Below are positions 1-7,305 of a DNA stretch of 64,000 bases, piece by piece. The notes below the pieces were generated by a model, which did not search any database, was not told where the DNA came from, and saw nothing but the letters and a program-made list of their open reading frames with translations. The stretch's first letter is position 1, and each line of letters opens with the position of its first letter. The DNA comes from Chitinophagaceae bacterium (GTDB lineage Bacteria > Bacteroidota > Bacteroidia > Chitinophagales > Chitinophagaceae): the NCBI GenBank assembly GCA_017307755.1, contig JAFKGQ010000022.1, positions 1 through 64,000 on the forward strand, given 5' to 3'. The position numbers and the translations under genes are program-made.

Positions 1-142
1 TGGTCAACATGCTAGGAATGATCCTGCGCTTTGAGCCAGCAGGTGGTCAATATCGCGAGAATACAACCCCTCGGACCACTGGTCAGCATGCTGAGAACAG
101 CTGGTCAGCATCACAGGAATGGGTGGTCACGATGCGTAGGAA
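1..142. repeat. Five imperfect 19-bp direct repeats, IS21-type terminus
   Basis: Five copies of a 19-bp unit with consensus TGGTCA-nn-AT-n5-GAAT lie in the same orientation at 1-19, 44-62, 80-98, 102-120 and 124-142. The spacings are 43, 36, 22 and 22 bp. IS21-family elements carry several short transposase-binding repeats at each end, and this layout fits such an end, with the element body to the left of the window. No target duplication can be checked because the other end is missing. An iteron array or another repeated binding site is an alternative. Confidence 0.55.
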
Positions 143-408
143 TATACAGCCGGAAGCTGAAACCATTAGAACATTTTCGGGATAAGGAAAGGAACTATGT
201 TCAACAGAGACTCCACGTGTATAGCCGCCAATTGATCGATCTTTGTGTGAAATACCGGGCAGGATCTCTTATTTTGGTGGGCCAGACGGAAAAAGAAGCC
301 GCGGCGGTCGGTGAAGAATTTGTTTTACGTAATTGGAGCTACTATGCTTTGAAGGAGAAGATTCAGTATAAAGCGAATAAAGCGGGTATTCTGGTTATAA
401 CGGAATAA
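143..408 (+). pseudogene. C-terminal fragment of a RuvC-fold nuclease (TnpB/Cas12-like)
   Basis: The reading frame stays open from the direct repeats, but recognisable protein starts only after the last repeat, at about 143. The fragment of about 85 residues contains a helix ending in LHVYSRQLIDLCVKYRAG, a beta strand SLILVG and then FVLRNWSYYALKEKIQYKA. This order matches the RuvC-II region and following helix of TnpB and Cas12 proteins. The N-terminal half, RuvC-I and the zinc-ribbon/RuvC-III segment are absent, because a TAA follows directly after AGILVITE. The glutamate usually seen after the RuvC-II strand appears to be replaced (VGQT). The most likely origin is a nuclease gene cut by an IS21-type insertion or deletion. 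Confidence 0.5.
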
Positions 409-805
409 AACCTGCTTTTTGAGGCTGCTTGTACAGCCGCATGGTGAGGCTATTCAAGGCACTCACTAAGTATCCTGAGATATATATACAATGGCCCCTA
501 TTAGCTTTTTTTGCCGCCAGTTTATATCAAATAGGGATGTTTACAATTGGGCCTTCTTATGCTTTTTGGAGGGAAATGTATTCTCTCCCCGCCCCAAAGA
601 GGAGGATGTAAAAAGAAAACAATCCTCGGTGGTGATATACGATTGCCATTTTCAACTAGCCTTTGGTCCGACTATTGGCAATCGTATATCAGCGCCGGGG
701 GGCCAAAGCCGGTACAGGTGCCAGGTCATATTCTCCCGCTGATCGGCTGCGGCCGCCTGAACCGGAGCTCGGTTTCCAATTCAGAGTGAAATGGAAAGCT
801 ATTAA
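409..805. other. Non-coding stretch after the nuclease fragment
   Basis: About 400 bp with no convincing gene. Short open frames exist but have poor starts and no recognisable motifs. The stretch holds a long inverted repeat (633-691) and then a GC-rich segment at 690-780 that differs in composition from the AT-rich DNA on either side. This suggests a patchwork of recombined pieces. Confidence 0.5.
633..691. repeat. Perfect 16-bp inverted repeat with 27-nt loop
   Basis: The arm TGATATACGATTGCCA at 633-648 is exactly complementary to TGGCAATCGTATATCA at 676-691. No T-run follows either side, so it is not a standard terminator. It lies 225 bp downstream of the RuvC-fold fragment. It could be a mobile-element end hairpin, a structured RNA or a protein-binding site; the sequence alone does not decide. 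Confidence 0.6.
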
Positions 806-3613
806 CTAGAACCCGTATTTCTGTTTTCTCAAAATGAATGCTTTCTCACCACCTTCCATAACAGATGTAATTTCATCTCTAACCCCTTTAAAATCAATAG
901 CACCTTCCGCCTTAATTATGCCCCTGGTTTGATTGCCGGACTCACGGTAGTCAAAGCAAACGACCAGTTCCGCATCTCCGTTAACAACCATATTGGCATT
1001 ATGACTTGAAAAAATCAGTTGGCGCTTTTTCTTTGCTTGCCATATATTTTTTATAATATCATCTATAGCACGATTGTCGATATCGTCCTCCGGCTGGTCA
1101 ATTATAAGAGGTGCTCCTGGTTGGTTAAGTAATACCGTTAGTAAAGCAGTCGCCTGTTGTCCGGCGGAGGCTTCGGAGAATGGGATTGTGTCTCCCATTT
1201 CGATATTCGTTGAGTATTTAAATTCGGGATTAAAGTCTATTTCTGTTGTAGATATGTTTAACCAATTATCGGCAGTCAGAAGCTCAATGATCCTATTCCT
1301 ATTTCCATCATTAAAGTCGCAGCTGGTCAAAATAGGAGTCACTGGAATATCAACGTTACTCTCAGAGAAGCTCTTATATTCTGCAAGAGTTTTAAGCTCG
1401 ACTAATATCTCCTTCCAGGTTTGCAATGGATTGTCGCTAGTTAGAATATGATCACATAATCCCTGAATTTTTGTATCGTTGATCCTTGTCCCATATAATG
1501 CGGACGATAAGTGATCCTTTATTTTTCTAATATCAATGCTTTTAGTCACTTCGGCTTTGATTAAGCCTTTGGATAACTCCGAAAATTTATATACTTGGTC
1601 ATTAAGTAGGTCAATTTTTCTTTGATGTATTTGATACCATTCATCCTGCAACCGGACAAATTCTTCTTCTGGATTTCCAATTTCCGTAATAGTAGCGGCC
1701 CTTGCCAGCACTGAACTTTTCAGCTCTTGGAGCCTGATCTCAATTCTTTGAATTTCCTGAATTGTTGCCTGGTTAGAGGTGGCGGTAGCTATAGCCGCAT
1801 CGTATTGTATATCGAATGCTGACTTTAAGGTACGCCATTCTTCAAGACGGCCATTAATTTCCTGCATATTCCCTTCATTGAGGACATCTTTTAATTGAGA
1901 TATCATCCTCTTTATTTCGCCAATTTTATTTTCCCTCGCTGTACCTAGCGATTGAAATAGTTCAGCATTTTCTAATGCTAAATTTGAAGGGAATGGTTCG
2001 GGGTAGTTATTGAGCGAAGTTTCGAGTTCACCAATTTTTGTGTTTACTATTGAAAATTCTGCTATTGTTTTATTTACAAGGGCCTGTTCATTATCGTATT
2101 TTTGCTTTTTTGCAATGACCTGTTGGTCAGATTCCGATATTCCTCTTAAGGATTTTCTTAGACTTTCAGCTTGCTCTTCAAGGGATGTGATTTCAAGATT
2201 AACCTGGTCGATTTCGTTTTGAAGTTCTCTTTTTCGAGCATAGTTGTTATAGGCAATTCTTGTTTTTTTAGAAGTTTCTCCAACTTGGAATTTTAAATCA
2301 TCCAATTGGTTCGAAATAGGAAGTTGAATGAATCTCTTGAGTTCATCGGTTCTAACCCCAACGCTACTTAATTGCTTTTGACTATAGGCTTGTACCGGAA
2401 GTATCCGTCGAACATCCTCTTCTTTGACTGACTGAAACGTGCCATCTCCGATTCTCAAATGAATTTCTTTGGTAACGGAGTTTCTCTTTACAACATGAAT
2501 AATGCCATTCAGACTAAATGTCACCCTAACCTCTCCGTCAAAGGGAATTAAAGTCCTTTCGATAAGGATCTGGCTCCTTCGCTCAATATCCGTTCTTTCT
2601 TCCTCGTCAATAGAACTAGTTACTTTATCACAGAGACCCCATCTCAAATATTCCAGAATGGTTGATTTTCCGGTACCCCTTCCGCCAATTAGGGCGTTAT
2701 ATTGTTGATTAAATTCGACGACGAAAGAACCCAAAAACTTACAATTAGTGACGTCAATTTTGCTAATAAATATTTGGGGTAATTCGGGCAAATTCTGACA
2801 AATTCGTGATTCTTTTGCTAGGCAGGCTTGTCTAAGCGCTTCAGCGGTTGGAATGGCCCATTTTACCCAGGTAGTATGAGTACCTAATTTGGTAAAATCC
2901 CTTTGCCTGTTATCAGAGGTTTGAAATAGTCCGACGCTTTTATATCCATATTCTCGTGCCTTACCGTTAACGATATTTTGATTTCCGGTACCGTGCTGGC
3001 TTATATCGCCGTCTAAATAGCCACCAACCGAAGGCATCTTTCGATAATGTTCAGCATTTCCTGCCCTTAGAAGAGTATGTCTGCCGCCTTCGCTGAGGTT
3101 GGGCAATATGATAAATTTCCCTCGTAAGGATTCTATGGTATTTAACTTATCGTGCAATTCCTCGAAGCCATTGACAATTGTATTTGAAATTGGTGTGGTT
3201 TGAATTGTTGTGGGCTCATTAGGATCATTTGGCGTAATGGCTAATAAATGCAATATTTGATTAAGGTCGTTGATTGGATAGTCTGCATCAAGAATTAAAA
3301 TAGCTTGGCAAGCAGGGGTTGAAAGGGTGATTTCTAGCCCTGGAAAGACAATTATTTGTTGATTTGCGGGATAAACTTCTCCGTTGTCATCCAGCTCATT
3401 ATTGGCAGCGGTTTTGATAATAGAAAAGAAACCAAAATCATGATGATCGGTAATTGCTATTGCGGTTAATCCTACTTCTCTTGATTTTTTTATAAACTCT
3501 TCAGCATATAGTTGTCGTTGTTCCGGTGTCAAAGGTCTATCACCTTCCCAATTAATATCTCTTGGTGAGTGTACCTGAAAGTCGCATTTAAAGAAATGGG
3601 TTCCTTTATCCAT
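806..3613 (-). CDS. PHP domain plus SMC/ABC-like ATPase (TrlF-type)
   Basis: A protein of 935 residues from the ATG at 3613. Two upstream in-frame starts would add a 49-residue segment without family features. Residues 1-255 carry PHP phosphoesterase signatures: QVHSP near residue 14, AITDHHDF at 53-60, PGLEIT near 91-96 and SDN near 233. A Walker A (GGRGTGKST) lies at 310-318, followed by a long charged coiled coil. Near the C-terminus are an ABC-type signature (SAGQQAT), a Walker B (LIIDQPEDDID) and an H-loop (FSSHNANMV). The order PHP then split SMC-like ATPase matches the family annotated as TrlF AAA-like ATPases, often seen in accessory and defence regions. The substrate is unknown and a phage-defence role is inference. 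It stands alone, transcribed leftward. Confidence 0.8.
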   Translation of the reverse strand: MDKGTHFFKCDFQVHSPRDINWEGDRPLTPEQRQLYAEEFIKKSREVGLTAIAITDHHDFGFFSIIKTAANNELDDNGEVYPANQQIIVFPGLEITLSTPACQAILILDADYPINDLNQILHLLAITPNDPNEPTTIQTTPISNTIVNGFEELHDKLNTIESLRGKFIILPNLSEGGRHTLLRAGNAEHYRKMPSVGGYLDGDISQHGTGNQNIVNGKAREYGYKSVGLFQTSDNRQRDFTKLGTHTTWVKWAIPTAEALRQACLAKESRICQNLPELPQIFISKIDVTNCKFLGSFVVEFNQQYNALIGGRGTGKSTILEYLRWGLCDKVTSSIDEEERTDIERRSQILIERTLIPFDGEVRVTFSLNGIIHVVKRNSVTKEIHLRIGDGTFQSVKEEDVRRILPVQAYSQKQLSSVGVRTDELKRFIQLPISNQLDDLKFQVGETSKKTRIAYNNYARKRELQNEIDQVNLEITSLEEQAESLRKSLRGISESDQQVIAKKQKYDNEQALVNKTIAEFSIVNTKIGELETSLNNYPEPFPSNLALENAELFQSLGTARENKIGEIKRMISQLKDVLNEGNMQEINGRLEEWRTLKSAFDIQYDAAIATATSNQATIQEIQRIEIRLQELKSSVLARAATITEIGNPEEEFVRLQDEWYQIHQRKIDLLNDQVYKFSELSKGLIKAEVTKSIDIRKIKDHLSSALYGTRINDTKIQGLCDHILTSDNPLQTWKEILVELKTLAEYKSFSESNVDIPVTPILTSCDFNDGNRNRIIELLTADNWLNISTTEIDFNPEFKYSTNIEMGDTIPFSEASAGQQATALLTVLLNQPGAPLIIDQPEDDIDNRAIDDIIKNIWQAKKKRQLIFSSHNANMVVNGDAELVVCFDYRESGNQTRGIIKAEGAIDFKGVRDEITSVMEGGEKAFILRKQKYGF

Positions 3614-3801
3614 GATGAAAAGGGTTATATTTAAAGAAAAAACTATCTTAGTCCGGATGGTGTATGTCATTTTAAGGGCTGACCCGATAGAATAAACAGT
3701 CTTATTCTGGAACATACGCAATCTTCGTCCATCAAAGAATACCGAGCACAAAGCCGCCAATTTTAGGGAAAATATTTTGAACTTAATACCCCCTCAGAAA
3801 A

Positions 3802-3821
3802 ATACCGTTAAAAAACGGTAT
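3802..3821. repeat. Short perfect hairpin
   Basis: ATACCGTT (3802-3809) and AACGGTAT (3814-3821) are exact inverted copies separated by AAAA. The hairpin sits 190 bp upstream of the PHP-ATPase start in the direction of that gene, so it could be an operator in its promoter region. No T-run follows. Confidence 0.45.
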
Positions 3822-3902
3822 CCCATTTGGGACCTTGGATATCAATTGTGGATGTGGTACGCCTCGAGTTCATTTTCGTGAACGGTTAGCGGCGATGGAA
3901 TG

Positions 3903-3926
3903 AAAAAAGCCCTACGATGGTAGGGC
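3903..3926 (-). terminator. Rho-independent terminator after the antitoxin
   Basis: Read leftward, GCCCTA (3926-3921) and TAGGGC (3914-3909) form a six-pair stem with a six-base loop, directly followed by TTTTTT. It lies 42 bp past the antitoxin stop codon and would end the PIN toxin-antitoxin transcript before the PHP-ATPase promoter. Confidence 0.7.
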
Positions 3927-3967
3927 GAGGTGAAGGGTATCGCTTAAATTGAAATAGTAGGCCAGTT

Positions 3968-4126
3968 CTATTTGCTTGTCTTTACCTTTTTTTGGCTGAA
4001 ATACTTCTTCAATTCGGTAAAGCTCATGCCTTCAGTTTCGCCAGCGATTTTCGTCCTCCGCTCCCGCATAAATTCTACGGCATCAAACTCCTTCTGCTCC
4101 TTCTTCACTGTTTTCTTAGTATTCAT
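3968..4126 (-). CDS. Putative antitoxin of the PIN toxin
   Basis: A small, strongly basic and charged protein of 52 residues starting MNTKKTVKKEQKEFDAVEFM. The ATG at 4126 is preferred over an upstream in-frame start because it overlaps the end of the PIN toxin gene by 11 bp, a normal coupling arrangement. The core MRERRTKIAGETEGMSF resembles the short helical antitoxins that accompany PIN toxins in Bacteroidota. The assignment rests on size, charge and position, since no classical DNA-binding motif is obvious. Confidence 0.6.
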   Translation of the reverse strand: MNTKKTVKKEQKEFDAVEFMRERRTKIAGETEGMSFTELKKYFSQKKVKTSK

Positions 4127-4586
4127 AATAAATAATTTCTTTGGGTGATCGAATGTCAATAGTTGGATAGCCCAGTTTCATATTGACGGAATTGTACCCC
4201 CGTATCCTTTGCACATTCACGATATGCTTAAAGTTCCAACTTACTAGAATGTCTACCCTCTGGATGGTTGCCAAGGCAATATGAAAACAGTCTACCCGGC
4301 TTGTTTTCCCTACCACCTTTTCGGCAAGATACATGTCGGCCAATTGTACCGCTTCTTCCGTCAGCTCGATTTTAGTGGCTTGTCCGGCGGATAACTCGAT
4401 AAAAAGATTCCGAATCATTTCAGGGGCCTCCTGCAATTCTCCTTCGGTAATATCCGAAAGAACTACATGAAATTGCCCTAACTTAATCTTTTCGAAGAGT
4501 ATCCGGGTGTCTTCCTCAAATTCAGTATCATAATACCCTCCGATGACCGAAGTATCGAGATATATACGCTGAATATGGCTTGCCAT
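4116..4586 (-). CDS. PIN-domain ribonuclease toxin
   Basis: A 156-residue single-domain protein with the acidic residues expected of the PIN metal site: the N-terminal YLDTSVIGG aspartate near residue 10, an acidic residue in SDITEGEL near 48 and VDCFHIALA near 100. The SWNFKHI motif then closes the fold. PIN toxins cut RNA and are held inactive by a partner antitoxin. The downstream 52-residue basic protein overlaps its 3' end by 11 bp. Here the toxin gene comes first, the reverse of the commonest order. The pair lies next to mobilisation genes, consistent with an addiction module of an integrated element. Confidence 0.8.
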   Translation of the reverse strand: MASHIQRIYLDTSVIGGYYDTEFEEDTRILFEKIKLGQFHVVLSDITEGELQEAPEMIRNLFIELSAGQATKIELTEEAVQLADMYLAEKVVGKTSRVDCFHIALATIQRVDILVSWNFKHIVNVQRIRGYNSVNMKLGYPTIDIRSPKEIIYYEY

Positions 4587-4629
4587 TGTTACAAATTTAA
4601 TACTTTTTCTCCTGAAAAGCTAGTGCGGG

Positions 4630-5592
4630 TCAATGTCCTATCCCTTTCTTCTTTTTCTTTTTCTTAAGGTAAGCTTCTGTCAGTTCATAAGGTACTCCAC
4701 CGCCCTCAGATTCAACAGGCTTCAATAATTCCAGTATCAGCGGAGACAACGCCTTTTGGGGTATCGGGGCAGGAGCCGAAGCCGGAGCCTGCCGGGTGGC
4801 GGATCTAACAAGTATCGCTTTTTTTCGCTCCTTCGGAGAAAGCCAAGCTGTAATATCCCGGTTTTGACGCATAGCCGCCAAAGCTTTTTGCAGGTTTCCC
4901 AGCGAGAATTTGCGGTCTATCTGACTGCCTTTGAAACGATCCTTGCCGATACTGAAGCTGATCCCTTGTAGTTCCTGGGTTTGTCCTTTATATTTATAGA
5001 GGGTGTGGATACCCTGGGCCATTAGGCGTAATTCCAGGTCTTTAAGTGTCCGGCAATGGGGCAGGCTATCTACGATGGCCTGGTAAATCTTATACCGGTT
5101 TACCTCCGATTGGCTCATTGCTTCAAGGTGGGTCAAATCTAGGTTCTTGCCTTTAGCCGGGATGAGTTTGTACTTGCGGGTCAATTGCTGAGCGACCTTT
5201 TTCCCTCGTAACCCGATCCAGCTGTCTTTTATTGGCTTTCCGTCGTTGTCTACCATGTTAGCAAGGATATGAAGGTGTAAGTGCGCCCTGTCAGTATGCT
5301 TAACGATGACATATTGGGTATTTACAATACCCAATCCTTCCAGGTATTCCCGGGCGATCTGCGTCATGGTTTCATCGGTGGGTTTCTCGCCGGGGTAGAA
5401 ACTCAGGGCTGCATGAAAGCAAGCCTTTTGTTTGGAAGGCCGAAGTTCACTTTGGGCGATAAAATCCTCTGCCATCAGCTTATAATCATATCCTCTTACA
5501 CCCACATAATCCAATAGCTCCGCACCCGGCTTCTTTGAAACATAACGGCCCGCATGGTAAAAAGAATGACCAGGGAATACATTACTCACCAT
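4630..5592 (-). CDS. Relaxase / mobilisation nuclease (MobB-type, MOBP-like)
   Basis: A 320-residue protein with a relaxase domain in its first ~150 residues. Features are a GHSFYHAGRYVSKK start, CFHAALSFYPGEKPTDE, and the metal-binding three-histidine motif HLHLHILAN preceded by VIVKHTDRA. Such enzymes nick oriT and stay attached to the transferred strand. The last residues form an unusual run of seven lysines, encoded by an A-rich tract. The start overlaps the MobC-like gene by 11 bp, so the two are translated as a unit. No type IV secretion genes are visible, so the element would be mobilisable rather than self-transmissible. Confidence 0.85.
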   Translation of the reverse strand: MVSNVFPGHSFYHAGRYVSKKPGAELLDYVGVRGYDYKLMAEDFIAQSELRPSKQKACFHAALSFYPGEKPTDETMTQIAREYLEGLGIVNTQYVIVKHTDRAHLHLHILANMVDNDGKPIKDSWIGLRGKKVAQQLTRKYKLIPAKGKNLDLTHLEAMSQSEVNRYKIYQAIVDSLPHCRTLKDLELRLMAQGIHTLYKYKGQTQELQGISFSIGKDRFKGSQIDRKFSLGNLQKALAAMRQNRDITAWLSPKERKKAILVRSATRQAPASAPAPIPQKALSPLILELLKPVESEGGGVPYELTEAYLKKKKKKKGIGH

Positions 5593-5941
5593 GCTGTAGC
5601 TTATTTAGAAGGTCATGAATTTGCTGGAGGCAAGCTTGCAAAAGAAGGCGGATGCTGCCCATACCTTCCCTATTGGCGACCTTTGCCATCTGATTAAGAT
5701 TATTCGCCATTCCGATTAATTGCCGGATAATATGTCGTTCTTCTTCTGTTAACCGGGATGTGACCTTGGAGGTAATGGCCGCCTGCCGAAGAAATTCTGA
5801 AATATTAATTCCGGCCTTCCCGGATTTTTGCTGAAGGATATAATGCTCCAATTTGCTAAATCGGGCTGTAATTCGAAGCTCTCTTTTGAGTTTTTTGGTG
5901 GGTCTTCCACCTTTCTTTTTTTTCAACCGCACTGTTTCCAT
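5582..5941 (-). CDS. MobC-like mobilisation accessory protein
   Basis: A 119-residue basic protein. The N-terminal half (KKGGRPTKKLKRELRITARF, then LEHYILQQKSGKAGINISEF) resembles a ribbon-helix-helix DNA-binding domain. The C-terminal half has the relaxosome motif LIGMANNLNQMAKVANREG typical of MobC and related proteins. It would bind oriT and help the downstream relaxase. Its stop overlaps the relaxase start by 11 bp. The structured region just upstream (5942-6146) is the expected place for the origin of transfer. Confidence 0.8.
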   Translation of the reverse strand: METVRLKKKKGGRPTKKLKRELRITARFSKLEHYILQQKSGKAGINISEFLRQAAITSKVTSRLTEEERHIIRQLIGMANNLNQMAKVANREGMGSIRLLLQACLQQIHDLLNKLQHGE

Positions 5942-6146
5942 GTCTCACTTTTTTAGGCTGTTTTTCTGCCGGCCGATAGGCCGGCCTCTTTTTGTGACCA
6001 ACGGGAGCAAAAAGCGAGCGTGGTTGGAGGACTTTCTGTCCGACAACAACACCGCTCGCCCTAAAACCCGGAGAGGCTTTTAGGGCGGCGAACGGTCGAG
6101 TATCGATCCTTTCGCCGGAAATCCTAAAAAGCGCTCAAAGTCCTTA
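5942..6146. other. Candidate origin of transfer (oriT) with three inverted repeats
   Basis: A 205-bp non-coding gap directly upstream of the leftward mob genes. It contains three inverted repeats: GCCGGCC/GGCCGGC at 5968-5974 and 5979-5985 with a GATA loop; GCGAGCG/CGCTCGC at 6014-6020 and 6053-6059; and GCCCTAAAA/TTTTAGGGC at 6058-6066 and 6078-6086. Origins of mobilisable elements typically lie upstream of mobC and are rich in inverted repeats. The first hairpin is followed by CTCTTTTT on the plus strand and could also terminate rightward transcription. The nick site cannot be pointed out from sequence alone. Confidence 0.45.
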
Positions 6147-6521
6147 TTAGGCTTCATCTGCCGCTGTTTTGCGCCTACGGCCTGGCTCCGGCTTGTCTAA
6201 ACCGGCGGTCGGTGTCTTTGCCGAATCCTGGCCGAAGATCTTCGGATCAACCTGCCCATATTTGCGAAGTCCGGCCTTTAAATCCATCCACAATTGGATA
6301 TTGAAATCGGCCAGTTCCATCAGTTCATCTACCGTCAACCTATGGGGATTTGATAGCCCGGCAGGTATTTTATTGTCCGGCTGCTCTTCGACGATCGACA
6401 AAATATTCGGGGCATATCCTTCCCCGATCTCCAAAGACTTGCCGATGGCAACGCTGTTGCCAAACAGCTTCACTTGCTTTCCGCTGCTCAATTGCAGGGT
6501 TCTTCTTTTTAGGTCTGCCAT
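6147..6521 (-). CDS. Conserved hypothetical protein upstream of mob genes
   Basis: A 124-residue protein from the ATG at 6521; an upstream in-frame ATG at 6563 is possible. The N-terminal part (LKRRTLQLSSGKQVKLFGNS, then AIGKSLEIGEGYAPNILS) looks like a compact, conserved beta-rich domain. The middle has a helical segment (LTVDELMELADFNIQLWMDL). The C-terminal ~30 residues are proline- and charge-rich and probably disordered. I recall similar small proteins near Bacteroidota mobile elements but know of no function. It runs in the mob direction, with the oriT candidate between. Confidence 0.6.
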   Translation of the reverse strand: MADLKRRTLQLSSGKQVKLFGNSVAIGKSLEIGEGYAPNILSIVEEQPDNKIPAGLSNPHRLTVDELMELADFNIQLWMDLKAGLRKYGQVDPKIFGQDSAKTPTAGLDKPEPGRRRKTAADEA

Positions 6522-6738
6522 GTTTGTAATATTTATGGTTTTCAAAAATTTCATTCGGGACATGCCTTATCACCGGGTAACCCTTAGTTTTTTGCCGGGG
6601 AGGAAAGCCGGAGAACCGGGGAGCGAGCCGCACGGCGAGCAACCCCCACGCGCGACCTTCTTTTTTGGCAGTTCGGTATACCCTCTTCTGATTCCATCTA
6701 ACATTTCTTTAACTTTTGGGGGCTTGGCGGGTGAAAAT

Positions 6739-6774
6739 AAAAAAGCGGCCGAAAACATTCGTTTTCAGACCGCT
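6739..6774 (-). terminator. Strong leftward intrinsic terminator
   Basis: Read leftward, AGCGG-T-CTGAAAAC (6774-6761) pairs with GTTTTCGG-CCGCT (6756-6744) around a GAAT loop. The stem has about 13 pairs and is followed directly by a T-run. There is no T-run on the other side, so it acts on leftward transcripts. The TGA stop of the small open frame at 6765-6956 lies inside the 5' arm. Confidence 0.8.
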
Positions 6775-6956
6775 AGGTTGGCTAATCGCCTCAGATCATC
6801 GACAAATTGGTTCGAGAATTGTCCTGCCAGGGCGACCATTTTTAAAACCCGCTCTGATAACGGGTTCCATTTTTTCTTGATCGGCCAAAGTTTTTGTGAT
6901 ATATTGACCCTTAGCAATTTAAGTGGTTCGAATACTGCCACCTCTTTATGGATCAA
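6765..6956 (-). CDS. Possible small protein or remnant ending in a terminator
   Basis: An open frame of up to 63 residues with the sequence VFEPLKLLRVNISQKLWPIK followed by an amphipathic tail (LAGQFSNQFVDDLRRLANLA). No family is recognised. The stop lies in the 5' arm of a strong leftward terminator, which argues that something leftward is expressed here. The start is poor: only TTG (6956) or GTG codons are available, and the frame overlaps the 5' end of the rightward phosphatase gene. It may be a real small protein with a non-ATG start, the tail of a decayed gene or only the template of a small RNA. Confidence 0.3.
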   Translation of the reverse strand: MIHKEVAVFEPLKLLRVNISQKLWPIKKKWNPLSERVLKMVALAGQFSNQFVDDLRRLANLAV

Positions 6957-7295
6957 AAACTAAAAATACTTTTTGTTTGCACTATCAATAGGATGAGGAG
7001 TGCTACAGCGCAGGCAGTTTTTCAAACTGATCCGAGATTTGATGTAAGGTCCGCTGGTACCGACAAAAACGCAAATGTCGTTCTATCTGAAGACCTTTTA
7101 AATTGGGCTGACTCAATAGTTGTGATGGAAAAGCATCATAGAAATTATATCAGAGGCAAATTCCCCAAGATTTACGACATTAAGAAGATTGTATGCCTCT
7201 ATATTGAGGATGAATATGAATTTATGCAACCTGAGTTAATCTCTATATTAAAAGAACGAGTGGAAAGTGCTTACAAAAAGGGGCTTCTTTCCTAA
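6948..7295 (+). CDS. Low-molecular-weight tyrosine-phosphatase-like protein
   Basis: A 115-residue protein opening KILFVCTINRMRSATAQAVF. The CX5R loop (C-TINRM-R-S) near residues 11-17 is the catalytic P-loop of low-molecular-weight protein tyrosine phosphatases and arsenate reductases. WADSIVVMEKHHRNYI corresponds to the following strand and the segment that normally precedes the DP general-acid motif. The usual DPY motif is not evident; IEDEYEFM lies where it would be expected. It is shorter than the ~150 residues of classical members, matching a compact family in Bacteroidota. The role could be signalling or nucleotide-linked; the substrate is unknown. Confidence 0.7.
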   Translation: MDQKLKILFVCTINRMRSATAQAVFQTDPRFDVRSAGTDKNANVVLSEDLLNWADSIVVMEKHHRNYIRGKFPKIYDIKKIVCLYIEDEYEFMQPELISILKERVESAYKKGLLS

Positions 7296-7305
7296 AACTT
7301 AAACT

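Larger units (their letters stand above)
3614..3967. other. Intergenic region between the PHP-ATPase and toxin-antitoxin genes
   Basis: About 350 bp without a supported gene. It contains the start region of the leftward PHP-ATPase gene, a perfect hairpin at 3802-3821 and the leftward terminator of the toxin-antitoxin pair at 3903-3926. Confidence 0.5.

Noticed and set aside
1..142. CRISPR array
   Set aside because: The repeats are imperfect, only 19 bp, and the spacers vary from 3 to 24 bp; no cas gene is present.
429..789. Three short overlapping rightward frames after the nuclease fragment
   Set aside because: They overlap one another in different frames, have no domain signs and cross the inverted repeat at 633-691.
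6570..6758. Leftward 62-codon frame between the oriT-side gene and the terminator
   Set aside because: Low-complexity lysine/proline/glycine composition, GC-rich DNA and no recognisable motif. It begins right behind a terminator with no visible promoter.
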